Shown one piece after another: positions 47,997-59,800 of a stretch of 64,000 bases of DNA. Both the position numbers and the translations under genes were made by a program. Position 1 is the first letter of the stretch; each line of letters opens with the position of its first letter. The DNA comes from Reticulitermes lucifugus. Taxonomy: Eukaryota; Arthropoda; Insecta; Blattodea; Rhinotermitidae. The DNA lies in the NCBI GenBank assembly GCA_026260175.1, contig JAKCWW010000152.1, forward strand, positions 1,835 through 65,834, in the 5' to 3' direction. The notes below the pieces were generated by a model that saw only the letters and a program-made list of their open reading frames with translations, was not told the origin of the DNA and did not search any database.

Positions 47997-48539
47997 GTTT
48001 CTGTTTACTAATCGTAATAACGTATTAAATGTTTACCAGTTTTGTGCATATAATGGAAATAGATTCAGAATTTCATGACTACATATGAAATTGTTCAAAA
48101 TGTGAAAGATAAAACCTTATACTTTTAATTGAAAATAAACAAGTATGTCAAAGATTAGTTCAAAGTTTAAGCTGTGGCAGACTTGACAAAAATCTGGCTG
48201 GGGGAGATCACGGGAAAACAGGTTTCAACAGCAACCGTCCTTGGTGTATCACACAAAGTAAGGTAGTTGAGGCACCCACTCCCATGAAACTGTAGTCTGT
48301 TCGAAAATTCTCTGTGAGTATTAGATCTCTGTTTTGCGATTTTCAAGCCTTAGGGTTTCTGACAAAAACACTCAACAGTCGCTTGTTAATGCTGCAGTGC
48401 AACAAACTTTACACAACTAGTTTTACTGGCCGACTACAGCATTGGGCGAGAAAGGCATCTTTGTACTTGGTGACTCAATGGGTGACTTGTGAGACGGGGC
48501 TAAGTAGCTCTCCACTGATTACCGCCGGAAAAGTTCCTA
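47997..48539. other. No gene recognised
   Basis: An 80-codon plus frame (48314-48556) has no domain. It may belong to the 5' part of the LINE family 3 remnant that follows, but I cannot show this. Confidence 0.4.
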
Positions 48540-48716
48540 GTAAACCCCACTTTTAGTTTCTTTTATTCTTTCAGAATTATCATCCGATAAGTACATTCCT
48601 TTGTTAATAGGACCATCCAACTCTGGAACCAACTAACTGCAGATGCTTTAGGGACTTTCCCCTGTAAGCCGAGTATTTGTAGGAAGAGGTTTAGGAAAGT
48701 GATAAGTGAGGTGAAG
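48540..48716 (+). mobile_element. LINE family 3, C-terminal fragment
   Basis: The plus frame 48606-48716 reads NRTIQLWNQLTADALGTFPC, then KPSICRKRFRKVISEVK and a stop. RTIxLWNxLPAxxLxxFP...S.FRKRxRK is the typical ending of reverse-transcriptase ORFs of Jockey/CR1/I-type LINEs. Upstream coding sequence is not recognisable. Confidence 0.75.
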
Positions 48717-48860
48717 TGAAGGGATAGAATTGTGGGGAAAATCATCTAATAATTCAGTGACGTAAAGTGAAGTGAAGTGAAGTAAAGGGAGGCAAAACGG
48801 GGGGTGCCGTGAAGTGTATATAAGCGTAGTGAAGTTGAGTGTAGTGAAGGTTCTGGTGAA
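48690..48860. repeat. AAGTG pentanucleotide repeat
   Basis: Degenerate (AAGTG)n starting at the LINE family 3 stop codon (gaggtgaagtgaag), densest at 48765-48785, with later interrupted units to about 48860. Confidence 0.85.
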
Positions 48861-50310
48861 ATGTGTGTGCATCACTTCTTCAAGATATGGAATTTTTATT
48901 TTTTATAGTATGGTTGACTCATTGCTTTGTATACCTAATTATTTTTACTCTGATTCATCTACGTCAGGTTCTCTTTTTTATTAGGCTTAGCTACTCTTTC
49001 TTTTTGCAATATGTGTGTTTTATCGTTTTTGTAAGTTTGTGTGTTGTGTATTCTTTTGAGTGTTGTGTGTTATTTTTTGTGATGTATGTTATTCTGTGTT
49101 ATGTGTCATTGTAGTACCACTGCCACCGGGTATAAATCAACTTGCAGTAATAAATAATATATATACAAAGTACAGAAGATATGAAACCACACATCAATTA
49201 ATACGCTTATGTTCTCGAGGAACGAAGAAGGATGGTAGGCTGTAACAGATAACGGACCCCATTATACACGCGTGTTTTCATTTTCTTCCCCCAACACGCA
49301 CAACAGAACTCCGTAGGACATACTTTCCTCAATCTTCCTTCCCTATTGTGGGACCGAATTCTGATGAATTTGGCGCTCAAAGCAAGCAGACTACGACTAA
49401 ATTGGAGTGGAAGCTGAGGGAGTCATGGCATGGAGAAAGGGGATGAGTATAAAAGAGAGGAAAAGTGAAGAGCTGGGGAGACTACAAATACCACACTGAG
49501 TCTATTTCATGTAACATAGGATTACAAACGTTCAGGTTGAAGAGTTAATTTGAAACAAAATAAATAACATCCTCGCAGGCACAGTTTTTGCTCTTGACAC
49601 GTGTTGAGTCAGGAATTACACAAGGTGACGATGGCAGGCTATAACTGAACGAGTTACTGTTAAGTCTACGTACATGTAAATTTTGAAATAAAGACTTAGC
49701 CGGCGGTAGTTGTTTTCTTTATGATTAAATTTATGTTCAAATATGTGCGTATATTGCCACAGTAGTAATTTACGCTTCTCTGAATACATCAGTACCATAA
49801 TAACATCAATCAGATCAGTGAGGCGGGAATGCTTTGTATTCGGGAATTACATAGTTCAAATTTCAGCCCGGATAAAGGATGATCAAAATAGTTTGGTGTG
49901 AGAATAAAAAAACAAAATAATGATCATCTTGTAAACCTACTTGTCACTAAATTTGATTTGGGCAATTAAAATATGTGGGCTGAGAAGGGCGGGACATAAG
50001 CAAGCATAAATAGACGAGAAATGACGACATATTTTGGTAGGGAAATTTGCTGGAAAAAGGCCATCACTTTTGATATAAGCGCAGATGGGAAGATAATACT
50101 AAGGTTCATCTTAGGAAAATAGGATGTGAGACTACGGACTGGATTCAGCTGTCTCAGTATAGCTTATGATAGTGGACGGAATCCTGTAAACTGTGTTCAC
50201 ACTATCAAATTTCGGGATGGTTTGTGACAGTGTGATTACGGTTCGTGAGGAGCATCGGCTATACAGAATTGATTGTCTTGTTAGGAATAATGAATTGGGA
50301 AGAATGTTAA
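48861..50310. other. No gene recognised
   Basis: An 83-codon frame at 48863-49114 is strongly hydrophobic because of a T/GT-rich sequence. It lacks conserved motifs. No supported gene. Confidence 0.45.
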
Positions 50311-50838
50311 ACAAGACAGGCAACGTGCGTTTAACGTAAAATTGAGACGCTTTCGCCTAAATATTGTTGCAGTCGAAAAGCAATAGGTTTGACATATTCT
50401 GAGCATGTCTCTGTAGCCTTAGTTATCCAGCATGCAAATGCGCATGCGCCGTGTTATATTGTCATCTGTGGCCTGTCTGGCTCTACAAACGTTTTCACAT
50501 TATCTCATAAACGGCACGATTTCCGGAAAAAGTTATTGAACGTAAAATATGTGTTTTAATTTTCTCTACAATGTTTGTCTGAAATATTCATTCTAAGAAG
50601 AATTCTGCGAGATATTATTACAAATGTACATAGTAGCTTTTCAAGTCAAGTACCCGTTATTCTTATCAGATTTTAATAAAATTTGAATTTTCTGAACAGA
50701 TTTTCGAAAAATCCTCAAATCTGAAATTTCATGAAAATTACTCCGGTGGGAGCCGATATGCTCCATGCGGACAGACAGACAGACAGACATGACGAAAGTA
50801 ACAGTCACTTTTCGCAAGTTTGTGAACGCGCCTTAAAA
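50311..50838 (+). mobile_element. GCGAAAGCGCC element, full-length copy 7
   Basis: The left end is acaagacaggcaacgtgcgt then gagacgctttcgcctaaat. The body has gcaaatgcgcatgcgccgtg, tggcctgtctggctctacaa and the conserved core with aaatgtacatag. The cggacagacagacagacatg block is followed by the right end, ttcgcaagtttgtgaacgcg then cct. Together with 12132-12660 and 23662-24188 it defines the unit length of about 525-530 bp. Confidence 0.85.
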
Positions 50839-52210
50839 GTAGCCTGGTCTATTTCAGATATTATTCTAGAGTATTGAGTGAATGAGGAAAGCATTAAAGA
50901 ATACAGTCAGACTAAGTGGTTTCCGTGTCGAGGTACCAGAGCAGGGAGTTGCAAGATGCGAAGCAGAAATGGTAACCGATGTACATTGTATGGGTAAGTA
51001 ACAGGAATATCTTACATCCATTTCGGCCTGAGAGGTTTTGATAGCACATTGCTTCTTTATTCATCGCTCTGAATGAGGTGCGGGCTCATCCTGAAACCGA
51101 AATACGAACCGAGCAGCGCGGTGGCAAGCAACTGAGCGGAAATACGCGTATGTAGCCAACTTCAGCAACACCTCCCTCCATATTTGTTTCGTGTATGTGT
51201 TAAGACCAGTCGATGTACCGATTGTCTTATATTTAAACTAGCTTAATTAAGCGCCTTTTATCTAATTCTTAAATTTCTGTATAGTTTGTAATGCCCAGTT
51301 GCACTCATTGTAAAGCACATAAAAGTTATAGAACAGGGACAAATTTAAGGTGAGAATTAGTTGAGAAGAGAAGGAGATTTGGAAGCTGGCAATCTCTACC
51401 TATTTCAAGGAATGTTTATCGTAGGGAGGAGTGTGTGTTAGATAAGATGGTGAAGAAAACATTTCTTAAAACTTGCTTTTCATTAAGAATTGTGTCTTAC
51501 ATTTGATGCGGTCAATGAAACAAAAGGAAGTTAAATACAAAAAAAAACACTCTTTCCCATAGAGTTTTAAAACGTGGTGTATAAGAGGCATAAAATGCAT
51601 TTAAATAAACTGTTCCGATAGCATCATGACAGGGCGAATGTAAACAGCACGGCACAAGCATTAAGACGTTTTCTGACTACATATTAACCAATTAGCATAC
51701 TATTTGAATCTCAGTCCTTAGAATGCCTATACATGTGTAAGGCTGGCCGTGAGCTTAAGAACAGGAAAATGAAACGTGGAGGGGAATGGAACTAAATGTT
51801 CGCGCATTCTTATCGTCGGCATTAGGCTGAAAATTCCAGGACGCTATTTCGAATTTAACGCCTCAGAATTATCATAATACCGTGTAGGTATACGTCTGCT
51901 GTAAGTGAACTACACGCATTATCACCAAAATGGAAGGACAGACCTCAGCCGCGAGATTATGTCAATAGTTAAATGTCTACTAATTTAACGTTAATTAGTA
52001 CATATGTCTGTGTATGTATTCATGTAAATAACTAAACTTAAATAAATAAATCATTCTGTGGCACGGACTCTCTGCCGAAAAGCCAAACAATGTTCAGCTA
52101 ATCCAATTCCTCGTATTTCCTGGATGCTGATAATTTATTACAGTGAACTTAATATTATTAATTCCGCACATTTTCTTTATATATTTATAGTACAAATGTA
52201 CATAGTACAT
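50839..52210. other. No gene recognised
   Basis: No supported gene; no repeat shared with the rest of the window. Confidence 0.5.
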
Positions 52211-52255
52211 ACAAATGTACACTTTATTCACATTAATTGTGTAACACAGTCCTAC

Positions 52256-52289
52256 ATGTTTCGAGCCTCAATTCTGGCTCATCTTCAGG
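52256..52289 (-). repeat. Ribozyme-like hairpin motif, copy 6
   Basis: The minus strand reads CCTGAAGATGAGCCAGAATT then GAGGCTCGAAACATG. A perfect GAGCC/GGCTC stem with an AGAATTGA loop lies between CTGAAGA(T) and GAAAC. Confidence 0.6.
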
Positions 52290-52360
52290 GACTCATATTT
52301 TTTACTATTTTAACAATTGTACCAATTGATGTGAAATGTGTAATATAAAATACTGAGTCC

Positions 52361-52391
52361 CTGAAGATGAGCCAGATTTGAGGCTCGAAAT
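52361..52391 (+). repeat. Ribozyme-like hairpin motif, copy 7
   Basis: CTGAAGATGAGCCAGATTTG then AGGCTCGAAATAT. It is the same as copy 6 in the other orientation, with GAAAC changed to GAAAT. Confidence 0.58.
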
Positions 52392-52454
52392 ATGTAGGAC
52401 CGTGTTACACAATTAATGTGAATAAAGTGTACATTTGTCAGACTATAAATATAT

Positions 52455-52620
52455 TTATTCCAGTGTTCACTACAGCCCGCCACTGGACCCTATCCTGTGT
52501 CAGATGAAACCAATCCACATGCAAGCACTCTACTTCATTAAGATTTATTTTGATATTACCCTTTCCTCTAGACATAAGTCTTCCAAGCGGTCTGTCACAT
52601 CAAAACCCCTCGACTAAAAT
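52455..52620 (-). mobile_element. LINE family 2, C-terminal remnant
   Basis: The minus strand reads DRPLGRLMSRGKGNIKINLN, then EVECLHVDWFHLTQDRVQWR and AVVNTG. This is the RPLGRPRRRWxDNIKMDLxEIG..DVDWIHLAQDRDxWRAVVNT pattern of family 2, continuous in one frame. It ends about 17 bp from the palindrome. Confidence 0.78.
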
Positions 52621-55600
52621 TTTGTGTGCAATTTTTATAATGCACTTGGAATATTCTTGTGCAACTAAAATTATAAGTTCTAGCGCACCAGTCTGATAAG
52701 TCTGATAAGATAACGTTTCTTACTCTCTAAACAGATTATTAAGTCTATCCTCCATATATTTCACAGGGAACACACAATTTTCTAAATTCTGTTCTTAGTT
52801 GTATTCCTCGTTGAAAATTTCATAACTGAGAATTCTGCCAGTGGACTATTAAAATAACAACTTAGCTGGCTTGTAATATGGAGGCACTGTTTTCGAATCT
52901 CTGCTGGGAAATGGCTACAGCGAAAGACAATTTTGTGTTTTCCTTATCTCTTTAAGTGAATGCTGGAACATTTTCTGACAGATTGCTACTGTTCCTTTTC
53001 CAACCCTTTTCGTTTAAAGGAACATAATCAGCCCATCTGTACATTAGGCACAAACAATCTACACGCCTAAGGCAACGCAGTGTCTATGAATAACCTACGA
53101 AATAAATATAAAATATACACTGAGGATTAGCTTCAGCATATTTCTATATTGCGGTGTTGCACCTCTGATATCAAGTGCTAACACGGTTATTATTGCTCTG
53201 AATTCACATACTTTAAACTAACAAAAATCCGGCAGTTTGTGATCGTAAACGCACGTTTCACTAGAGTTACTTACTACAGTATACCTTCATGTATTGTAAT
53301 GTTGCATAACACATATTTGTATGGCACGAATTAAATACCTCACTTCAGGGATGATCATGCAGCCTGCAGGCAAGAGTTTCAATCCGATACCTTCCTCCCT
53401 CTCGGTTCAAGTTTAAAATACGCAGCAGTTATACAGAGGGGCTTATGGGCCCCTTGACCGGAGCGTTACATTCAGCGACAGCGGTTCAAACATTCCAGGA
53501 TAGTAAAATATTTACCTGCAAGTCTCAACGGGATACATATATATATATAGAAATATAATAAAGAAGAAAAGAAGATTGCTCTTGTAAATAAGTGTTTTAA
53601 ATATAAGACAAAGAAGCCTGGATAGTATTTTGTTAAAAGTTCTCCTCAAGATGAGATACTAGAATTAATTTTATATTTAAACCACTCTGTCCACAATTTT
53701 ACGACACGGTAAAGCAAATGGAGCAAAGGTATGCTTTGTGGGACTAATTGTGCTCGACTACCTCTGTAATTTAACCGGACAAAGCTAACAGCTTCATTTC
53801 GGTGACGCTTGTCCCTTTAATACAGATAAACAAGAACAGCAAACTACTGTATGGTCGCCGCGTTACTGCGTACCCTATAAGGAAATTACCTCAACAAAGC
53901 TGCATACTTTGCGAAGACTTATTACCACAATCCCTTACGCTAAGTGACCCTAGTGTCGCCTCGTAATCGCAAACTCGTGCATCCGCCGAACTGTTATGAA
54001 ATGTTGTAAGAAATTAAAAACTATGTTTTTGGGGTAGCCCCGAATGACGTAATATTTACACTATTTTTCGGTATAATAAGTCAAGTTGTTCAGAAGTTGA
54101 AATGGAAATCCACAAAAAATATGGTGACCATATACCCTCGTTTATTACTTCGGGAAGGCTATAGGTAAGTGTAAAGGTGCAGGCTTACCACAAGAGGCAT
54201 TCTGTGGAATTGTATATGTTTGGATACAAATGTATGCTACTTGTTGGGTCAAAAACACAGTGTTAATTACAATTTAGATTTCAGTATTCTTGTATAAATT
54301 TTCTTTCTTAATAATAAATTAACTTGACATCTATTACTAAAATATTTATCAGCACAGTATATTTTTAAATCAGGATTAAATACTTCTCAGGTATAAATAA
54401 TGAATTTTAGGTTATTACAGCAGGAAACTTCTCGACAACGTGACTATCTAAGCACTGACCAGCGTAGGCACTGCTCAACCTAGGAAATATCTATTAATAT
54501 TCCTTTAGATGCTGCCTTTAAGCAAAATTATGGAAAACACTGTGTGGCTGAGCTTTTCGTGGCTTTCTTCATTCCAATCTTGGTTAGATGGTAATACACA
54601 TGACGCTGCGGCATGCTAGCTGCAAAATTATTAACACCTTCCAAGTTCCTTAAGCTCTTCATTTGAAACAAAAATTAAAATTAGTATGGGCAAGAATAAA
54701 GTGGTTTTATCGTAAAATACGAAGGTTTAAAATTGATACGTATGCCTGCAGACATTTACAAGCCTACATATAAAATGTTACTTTAGATGTTAAAACTAAG
54801 GTAAAAAATTAATAAAATGTTCCTTATTTTTTAAATGGCTTTAGCCCTGATGACTTTGCAATCTTTAGCATCCACAACAATTTTTATCCCAGTCAATATC
54901 CTCCTGAATGGGGTCAATATGTTTTAAATTTTGTGTAACAAGATTTTAATGTAATACTTTCTTGGGATCATTTTCATCGTATATTTAACAGCAAAAATAA
55001 AGTTTCAAAATCGGTAGACTGCTATTATCGTCACATAATTAGCAGGGTTATACCGCTCTCAGATTTCCATTGGACTGAGGGTAGACACGGTGTAGCTGAT
55101 CACCGCTTTAAAACTTATCTAAAATTTGCACACCGATATTCGAGCAGTAAGCTACCCTATCATGATCTGAATCATCCTTATGCATGACTTTCGCCTGCTT
55201 CAGATGAACGTCACCCCGCCCAACTCACTTGTTCACACATGACGTAGCGTGCTACGTGAAGTGTTTTTTAAAAAACTCAAGTTTCAGCAGATTCCCTTTC
55301 CAATCCTACACAAAAGCTACCCCCCGTTGGGGAGACAGGAAGCAGATATGAATACAGGGAAGCAGCACAATCGCTAGATGCCGCTTCCTCTTCTGTAAGA
55401 CTCTTATAGGCAAAGGCTCATTTATTTCATTCACTGCTTGACAATGCTCTCTCTTCGCAGGGGCTTACCATGTCCAACTCGGCGGAAAACGAGAAAAATA
55501 CTCCAGCAATCCCACACACGAATCATACTTCAGACCATCTGTATTTAATGACAGTCCTTGAAAAATGGTGTGTGCGCTAAACTGGAATTGATTTACCAAT

Positions 55601-58006
55601 GTTGCTTTTAAGGATTAAGAATATATGAAACTCAGAATCTTTTAACCTTTCCACACCAGATTGTTTAAAATCAGGAAACGTCAAAATTTAAAGCAACATA
55701 CGAAATATCATAGTTTTATAGTAGTCTACATGAAAGACTTCAGCAAGTGTTTCCTTTCTGAATCCGGCTAGAATTCTTTACAAATTCCAATCTTCAACAC
55801 AAATTGTCAATTTTACGCGCCTTTCTCTTACATTTGCATACGTAGGATAGGTATTTGGAGGAATGTATATATATATGTACATGTGCAAGAATCCACCCTC
55901 AGCATTATTATGTGGTATTGTAATCACTAGATTTCATTTTAGTTTTGCCATAATTGTCAATCGTTTTAACAAAGTTCAAATTTTGTGTTTCATTTCCAAT
56001 AGCTAATTCCTTTGATCTTAAACACATCACTTTAAAACTCGTATTAAAAATACCCACTTATAAGACACAAATACTTATCAATACCAAATACAATAAAAAT
56101 ATCCTCCTAATTGTTAAGGTTCTAGAATGCAAGAGTCCAAGCGACAGAATGCGCTACGAAAAAAAAACATTATTTCCACCGAGAAATAGGTTTCCTGAAA
56201 TCCAGTGGGCGTTCAACAAAGAATCAGTTTTTCTTTCTTATTAAAAGAGTTACACAGGCTAAATAGCTACCACATTGCTTTTTCCCACTGGACGTGGTTG
56301 ATTAACCACTACTGTTCTGGGGGTTCTTACTGTGACCTTTGTAGGAATTTCATGCTTTCGGGCCTACATTATATTTCCCTCTTAATTTTTTGGATAAGTA
56401 TTTGATCACGCCGCAAGAGTTAAATCAGTATCTTCACTCAGCTGCTGGAATTATCACAAAGAGTTTTACTGACAACATAGACCTTTATTTCTTTTCATAC
56501 AGTGCACTAATCGTTTAGTATTTAGAAATTTGCTCCTTTTTTATTACAGCATTAAACTGACTAACGAACCAAAGCTACGGAGTGAAGTTCTTCTTGGGAA
56601 GATGACGTTTCCTTAGCTGGTCATGAAATTCCTCGCACTTTAAGGAGCCCGACAGCTAATTGCATTGATACAGCAGCTCGACATTTGTTCCTCTCCTGTG
56701 CCAGACGACTACGTCCGCGTCATTCCACGCTATTTCTTAGAGACCCATTGCAATATAAATCTTCTCATGCTATGCTACACCTTCCATACCTACTCGTTTC
56801 TCTCCAGGCTTTCCTACGAAGATTCGTTACGTGTTTCTCTTGTTCCATGTATTCCGTACGCCCCGCCTACATGAGCTTCCTTGATTTGACTGTTCTAATA
56901 ATAGGCCTAATTTTCGAGGCGTACCAACCATGAAACCACTCATTATGAAGAAGGGGGACACAAATTAAATAAGAAACTTCAAATAATATTCGCTATCAAG
57001 TGTTTTTATAAATTATTACTCAGATACGATACGTTAGGTAGCGAAAATAAATATCTGTTGATTTTCTACAATTGAAGAGATGTCTAAAAGTGAAAAGTTA
57101 CTCGTACTCTTTTTCATAGATAGGAATATATAACCGGTTCTGCTGCTTTTAAATAACTGCTTCTGAACCTTTCTTGTAGTCTACAGACATCATAAAACTA
57201 AGAAAAATATTCTGGAATAAGAACAAGAACATGTTGAAGCTGATGTCTTGGAATTATAAAACTCGTTTACATGGAGTAGCTTCTGTCATCGTGCAAATAA
57301 AGCTTTGCAGAAATGTTAAAGGACGTCATAAATATATGTTTTGCAGGTTATATTAAAAATAATTGGTTCATGAACTTCCTTCTAATGTGCGATGTTGGAA
57401 GGTACTTTTATCTGCATCAACACACATTACGAATGCAGAAATACCTTGAACAACTCCATCGGCCGGTTTTATACGCTTTTCACACTGCAGATTACGTGGT
57501 CAGATGGCCCACACGTTGCTTCCGGTCGTGGATATTGTCACCATATTGAATTTCGATGCAGTAAAGCGTGTTAATTCTAAGAGCCATGATGAATAAATGT
57601 AAAATATTCGTACCATTACAGGCGTTCTCAGCGAATGACTGTTTATTAATTTTGTATTCAGAACTGTCTCTGAGATATAAGTATCAGCATTTAGTTCTCT
57701 AAATCCACTTGCGGAAATCAAAATCAACACTTTATGAAAATAAAAATAACAAAATACTAAACCGAAATCCTTTTAAACTGACAAGTAAACATTTGTGCAA
57801 ATTAGATAAAATCAATATACATTTTCGGAGAGTAGGTTTCTACTTTCGGCTGATAGTGGAGACAGAATCAATCTCCGACAAATTATATTGCCAAAATCAA
57901 AACAAGACGATAGACAATGTCTAATTTATATGTGTCACTTTAGAACATAATATCATCACTTCCACCTCCACCGCCACAATCATAATCATAATTATCATGA
58001 CTACTC

Positions 58007-58007
<1 letters not shown>
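52621..58007. other. Long stretch with no recognised gene or repeat
   Basis: About 5.4 kb of AT-rich sequence. Frames reach 96 codons (55954-56244) without any recognisable domain. A weak B-box-like tcgaatctctgctgggaa near 52894 and another near 53371 could be relics of SINEs but have no alignable body. No splice-site series or codon periodicity that I could see. Confidence 0.45.
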
Positions 58008-58040
<33 letters not shown>

Positions 58041-58041
58041 C
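58008..58041. repeat. AAT microsatellite
   Basis: (AAT)n of about 11 units. A cct/cca triplet patch lies just upstream near 57960-57980. Confidence 0.95.
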
Positions 58042-59609
58042 ACGAAGTTTAGACTAAGAATGATTTTATATAAAATTATTTGTACGGAGTGACCAAACCG
58101 CGAAGGACACTTCCTAACATGCGCTGTTACGACGAAAAATGCGTAAGAACTTTGAAAGGCATCATTACAGCCACAAAGGAAAGACAAGCCTTAAGTTTAA
58201 GGCGTTACGAACATAGATTGAAGGAACCAAGAAAGGTGTGTCTATATGTTTGTCCGCATACTTAATTCTCGAAATTAATCAACTTATCTAGAAACTTTAG
58301 TGTTTGGTATCTGGAATAAATTTTGTTGCGTGAATTTTAATTTTGGTACTAATTCAACTTGATTACTGCACATTTTCTGAAATAAGTTATTCTAGAAGAA
58401 ATATTGTTATACACGAAAAATTCAAATTATAAATTTCTGCAATTTTTAAAAATATTCTCCTATTTTAAAGTAAATTCGAGAAAAAAATATGTTGTTTATT
58501 ATAAACACATTTTGGTATGTTTAATGTATGTAGTTACCAGAAATATATTTATTTCCACAAAACATTGGCTCCATTATTAGTGACAAAAGAGCAATAATAA
58601 AGCATTTAATGAAGGAATCCATGAATGTCTCAATCATGATCAACTTTACGAAGAAGTTTCTCTCATTCTCAATCTTCGCGAGAAATTCAAATCTAAAATA
58701 TACCCACATGCAATTATAATAGAAGAATGAAGTATTTATGTTTTAACCATAATTTGCTTTCTCAGGTTCTAAAATGAGTGGCATATGTTGACCTTAACTG
58801 GTCCACCAATTGGTGAAAGTAATAGCAATCTAAGAGACTGAACAAAGTGGAAGTTCCAGTTGCAGGTACTATTTGTTCTGTAACTTAAGTCTAGACGTAG
58901 ATAATCTTTACTGAAATAAAGCAGTCCACCGCTTATTTTAGATTACAGAAACAATATGCGGCACAAAATAGGTTATATACTCATCTAAATGAAAGTGGGG
59001 TCCCTTATCTAAACCGAAACGTGTTAAAATTTCGGAACTACAAAAGACAGAATTATGGACAACTTATCGAGGCCACTGAGATAGCACGTTATCTTCTTTA
59101 ATATGTTCAGCGAACCTAATGAAATTAGTGAAGTGCCCTCCAAAGAGTTTCATGTGGTTTTTATTATAGTCCCCTATGTAGGGAAGGTCACTGTGTTATC
59201 GGCAGATAGGAAAATGAATCTCTTTTAAGTGTCGAGGTTTCCGATGTTTAATGGGTGGACCCCCCACTTGAAGCGATGTGTCAATGTCAGACTGCACATG
59301 CTGCCACTTCTATTACAGTAATGTGCAGTTGCAACGGATCAAATAAATGCAGCTAAAAAAAGTATTCAGTTAGTCTAACCAGATCTATCGTCAGCAGTAA
59401 GTACAGTATCGGCACAAACTTTATATCCGGGAATAGAAACACTGCCAGTTATTACATGGCTTCTAATCTCTCTCTTGTTTTTGCTGTTACTGCACTTACG
59501 TCATAAGGCGGATAGGAGTCTGAAACTGGTCTGGTATTTGTGTGATATTTGGTGGGCAAAGAAGTGCGAGATTTCAGTTTCTCACACCGATGTTGATAAA
59601 GATTCAAGT
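58042..59609. other. No gene recognised
   Basis: No supported feature in about 1.6 kb. Confidence 0.5.
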
Positions 59610-59800
59610 TTTCTGGGATGTTATGGTATCCATATTTCGAAAAAGTTTTCTGCCTCCATCTTCATGGTGGCCCAAGAAGAGTAAATGCGGAATACCCTAA
59701 AGATGAAGGCAGAAAGGTCGGTAACTACTTACCAATTGACACGTCATATTTCAGTAGAAATTGATCTTCGGAGGCGGACTGGTTCAAAGAATTACAGAGT
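59610..59800 (+). repeat. Dispersed repeat D fragment
   Basis: A plus frame reads LHLHGGPRRVNAEYPKDEGR then KVGNYLPIDTSYFSRN. This resembles EDEGSRFLRNVG.YLPDYTASHPRR of repeat D, and another frame gives TRHISVEIDLRRRTGSKN. Similarity is weaker than for the 17.8 kb copy. The 135-codon frame that follows (59685-60092) starts inside this repeat and has no domain. Confidence 0.4.

Larger units (their letters stand above)
52211..52438. repeat. Palindrome: two hairpin-motif termini tail to tail
   Basis: The left arm 52211-52300 (acaaatgtacactttattca onward) is the reverse complement of 52347-52438 with few mismatches. About 46 bp separate the arms. Each arm holds one ribozyme-like motif (minus at 52256-52289, plus at 52361-52391): CTGAAGATGAGCCAG, a loop, GGCTCGAAA. 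The whole can fold into one 90-bp stem. Confidence 0.93.

Noticed and set aside
48863-49114. Plus-strand hydrophobic membrane protein
   Set aside because: Hydrophobicity comes from T- and GT-rich DNA; no conserved motif, and no homologous frame nearby.
53340-53480. SINE-like segment with gagtttcaatccg
   Set aside because: Weak B-box similarity only; no alignable head or tail.
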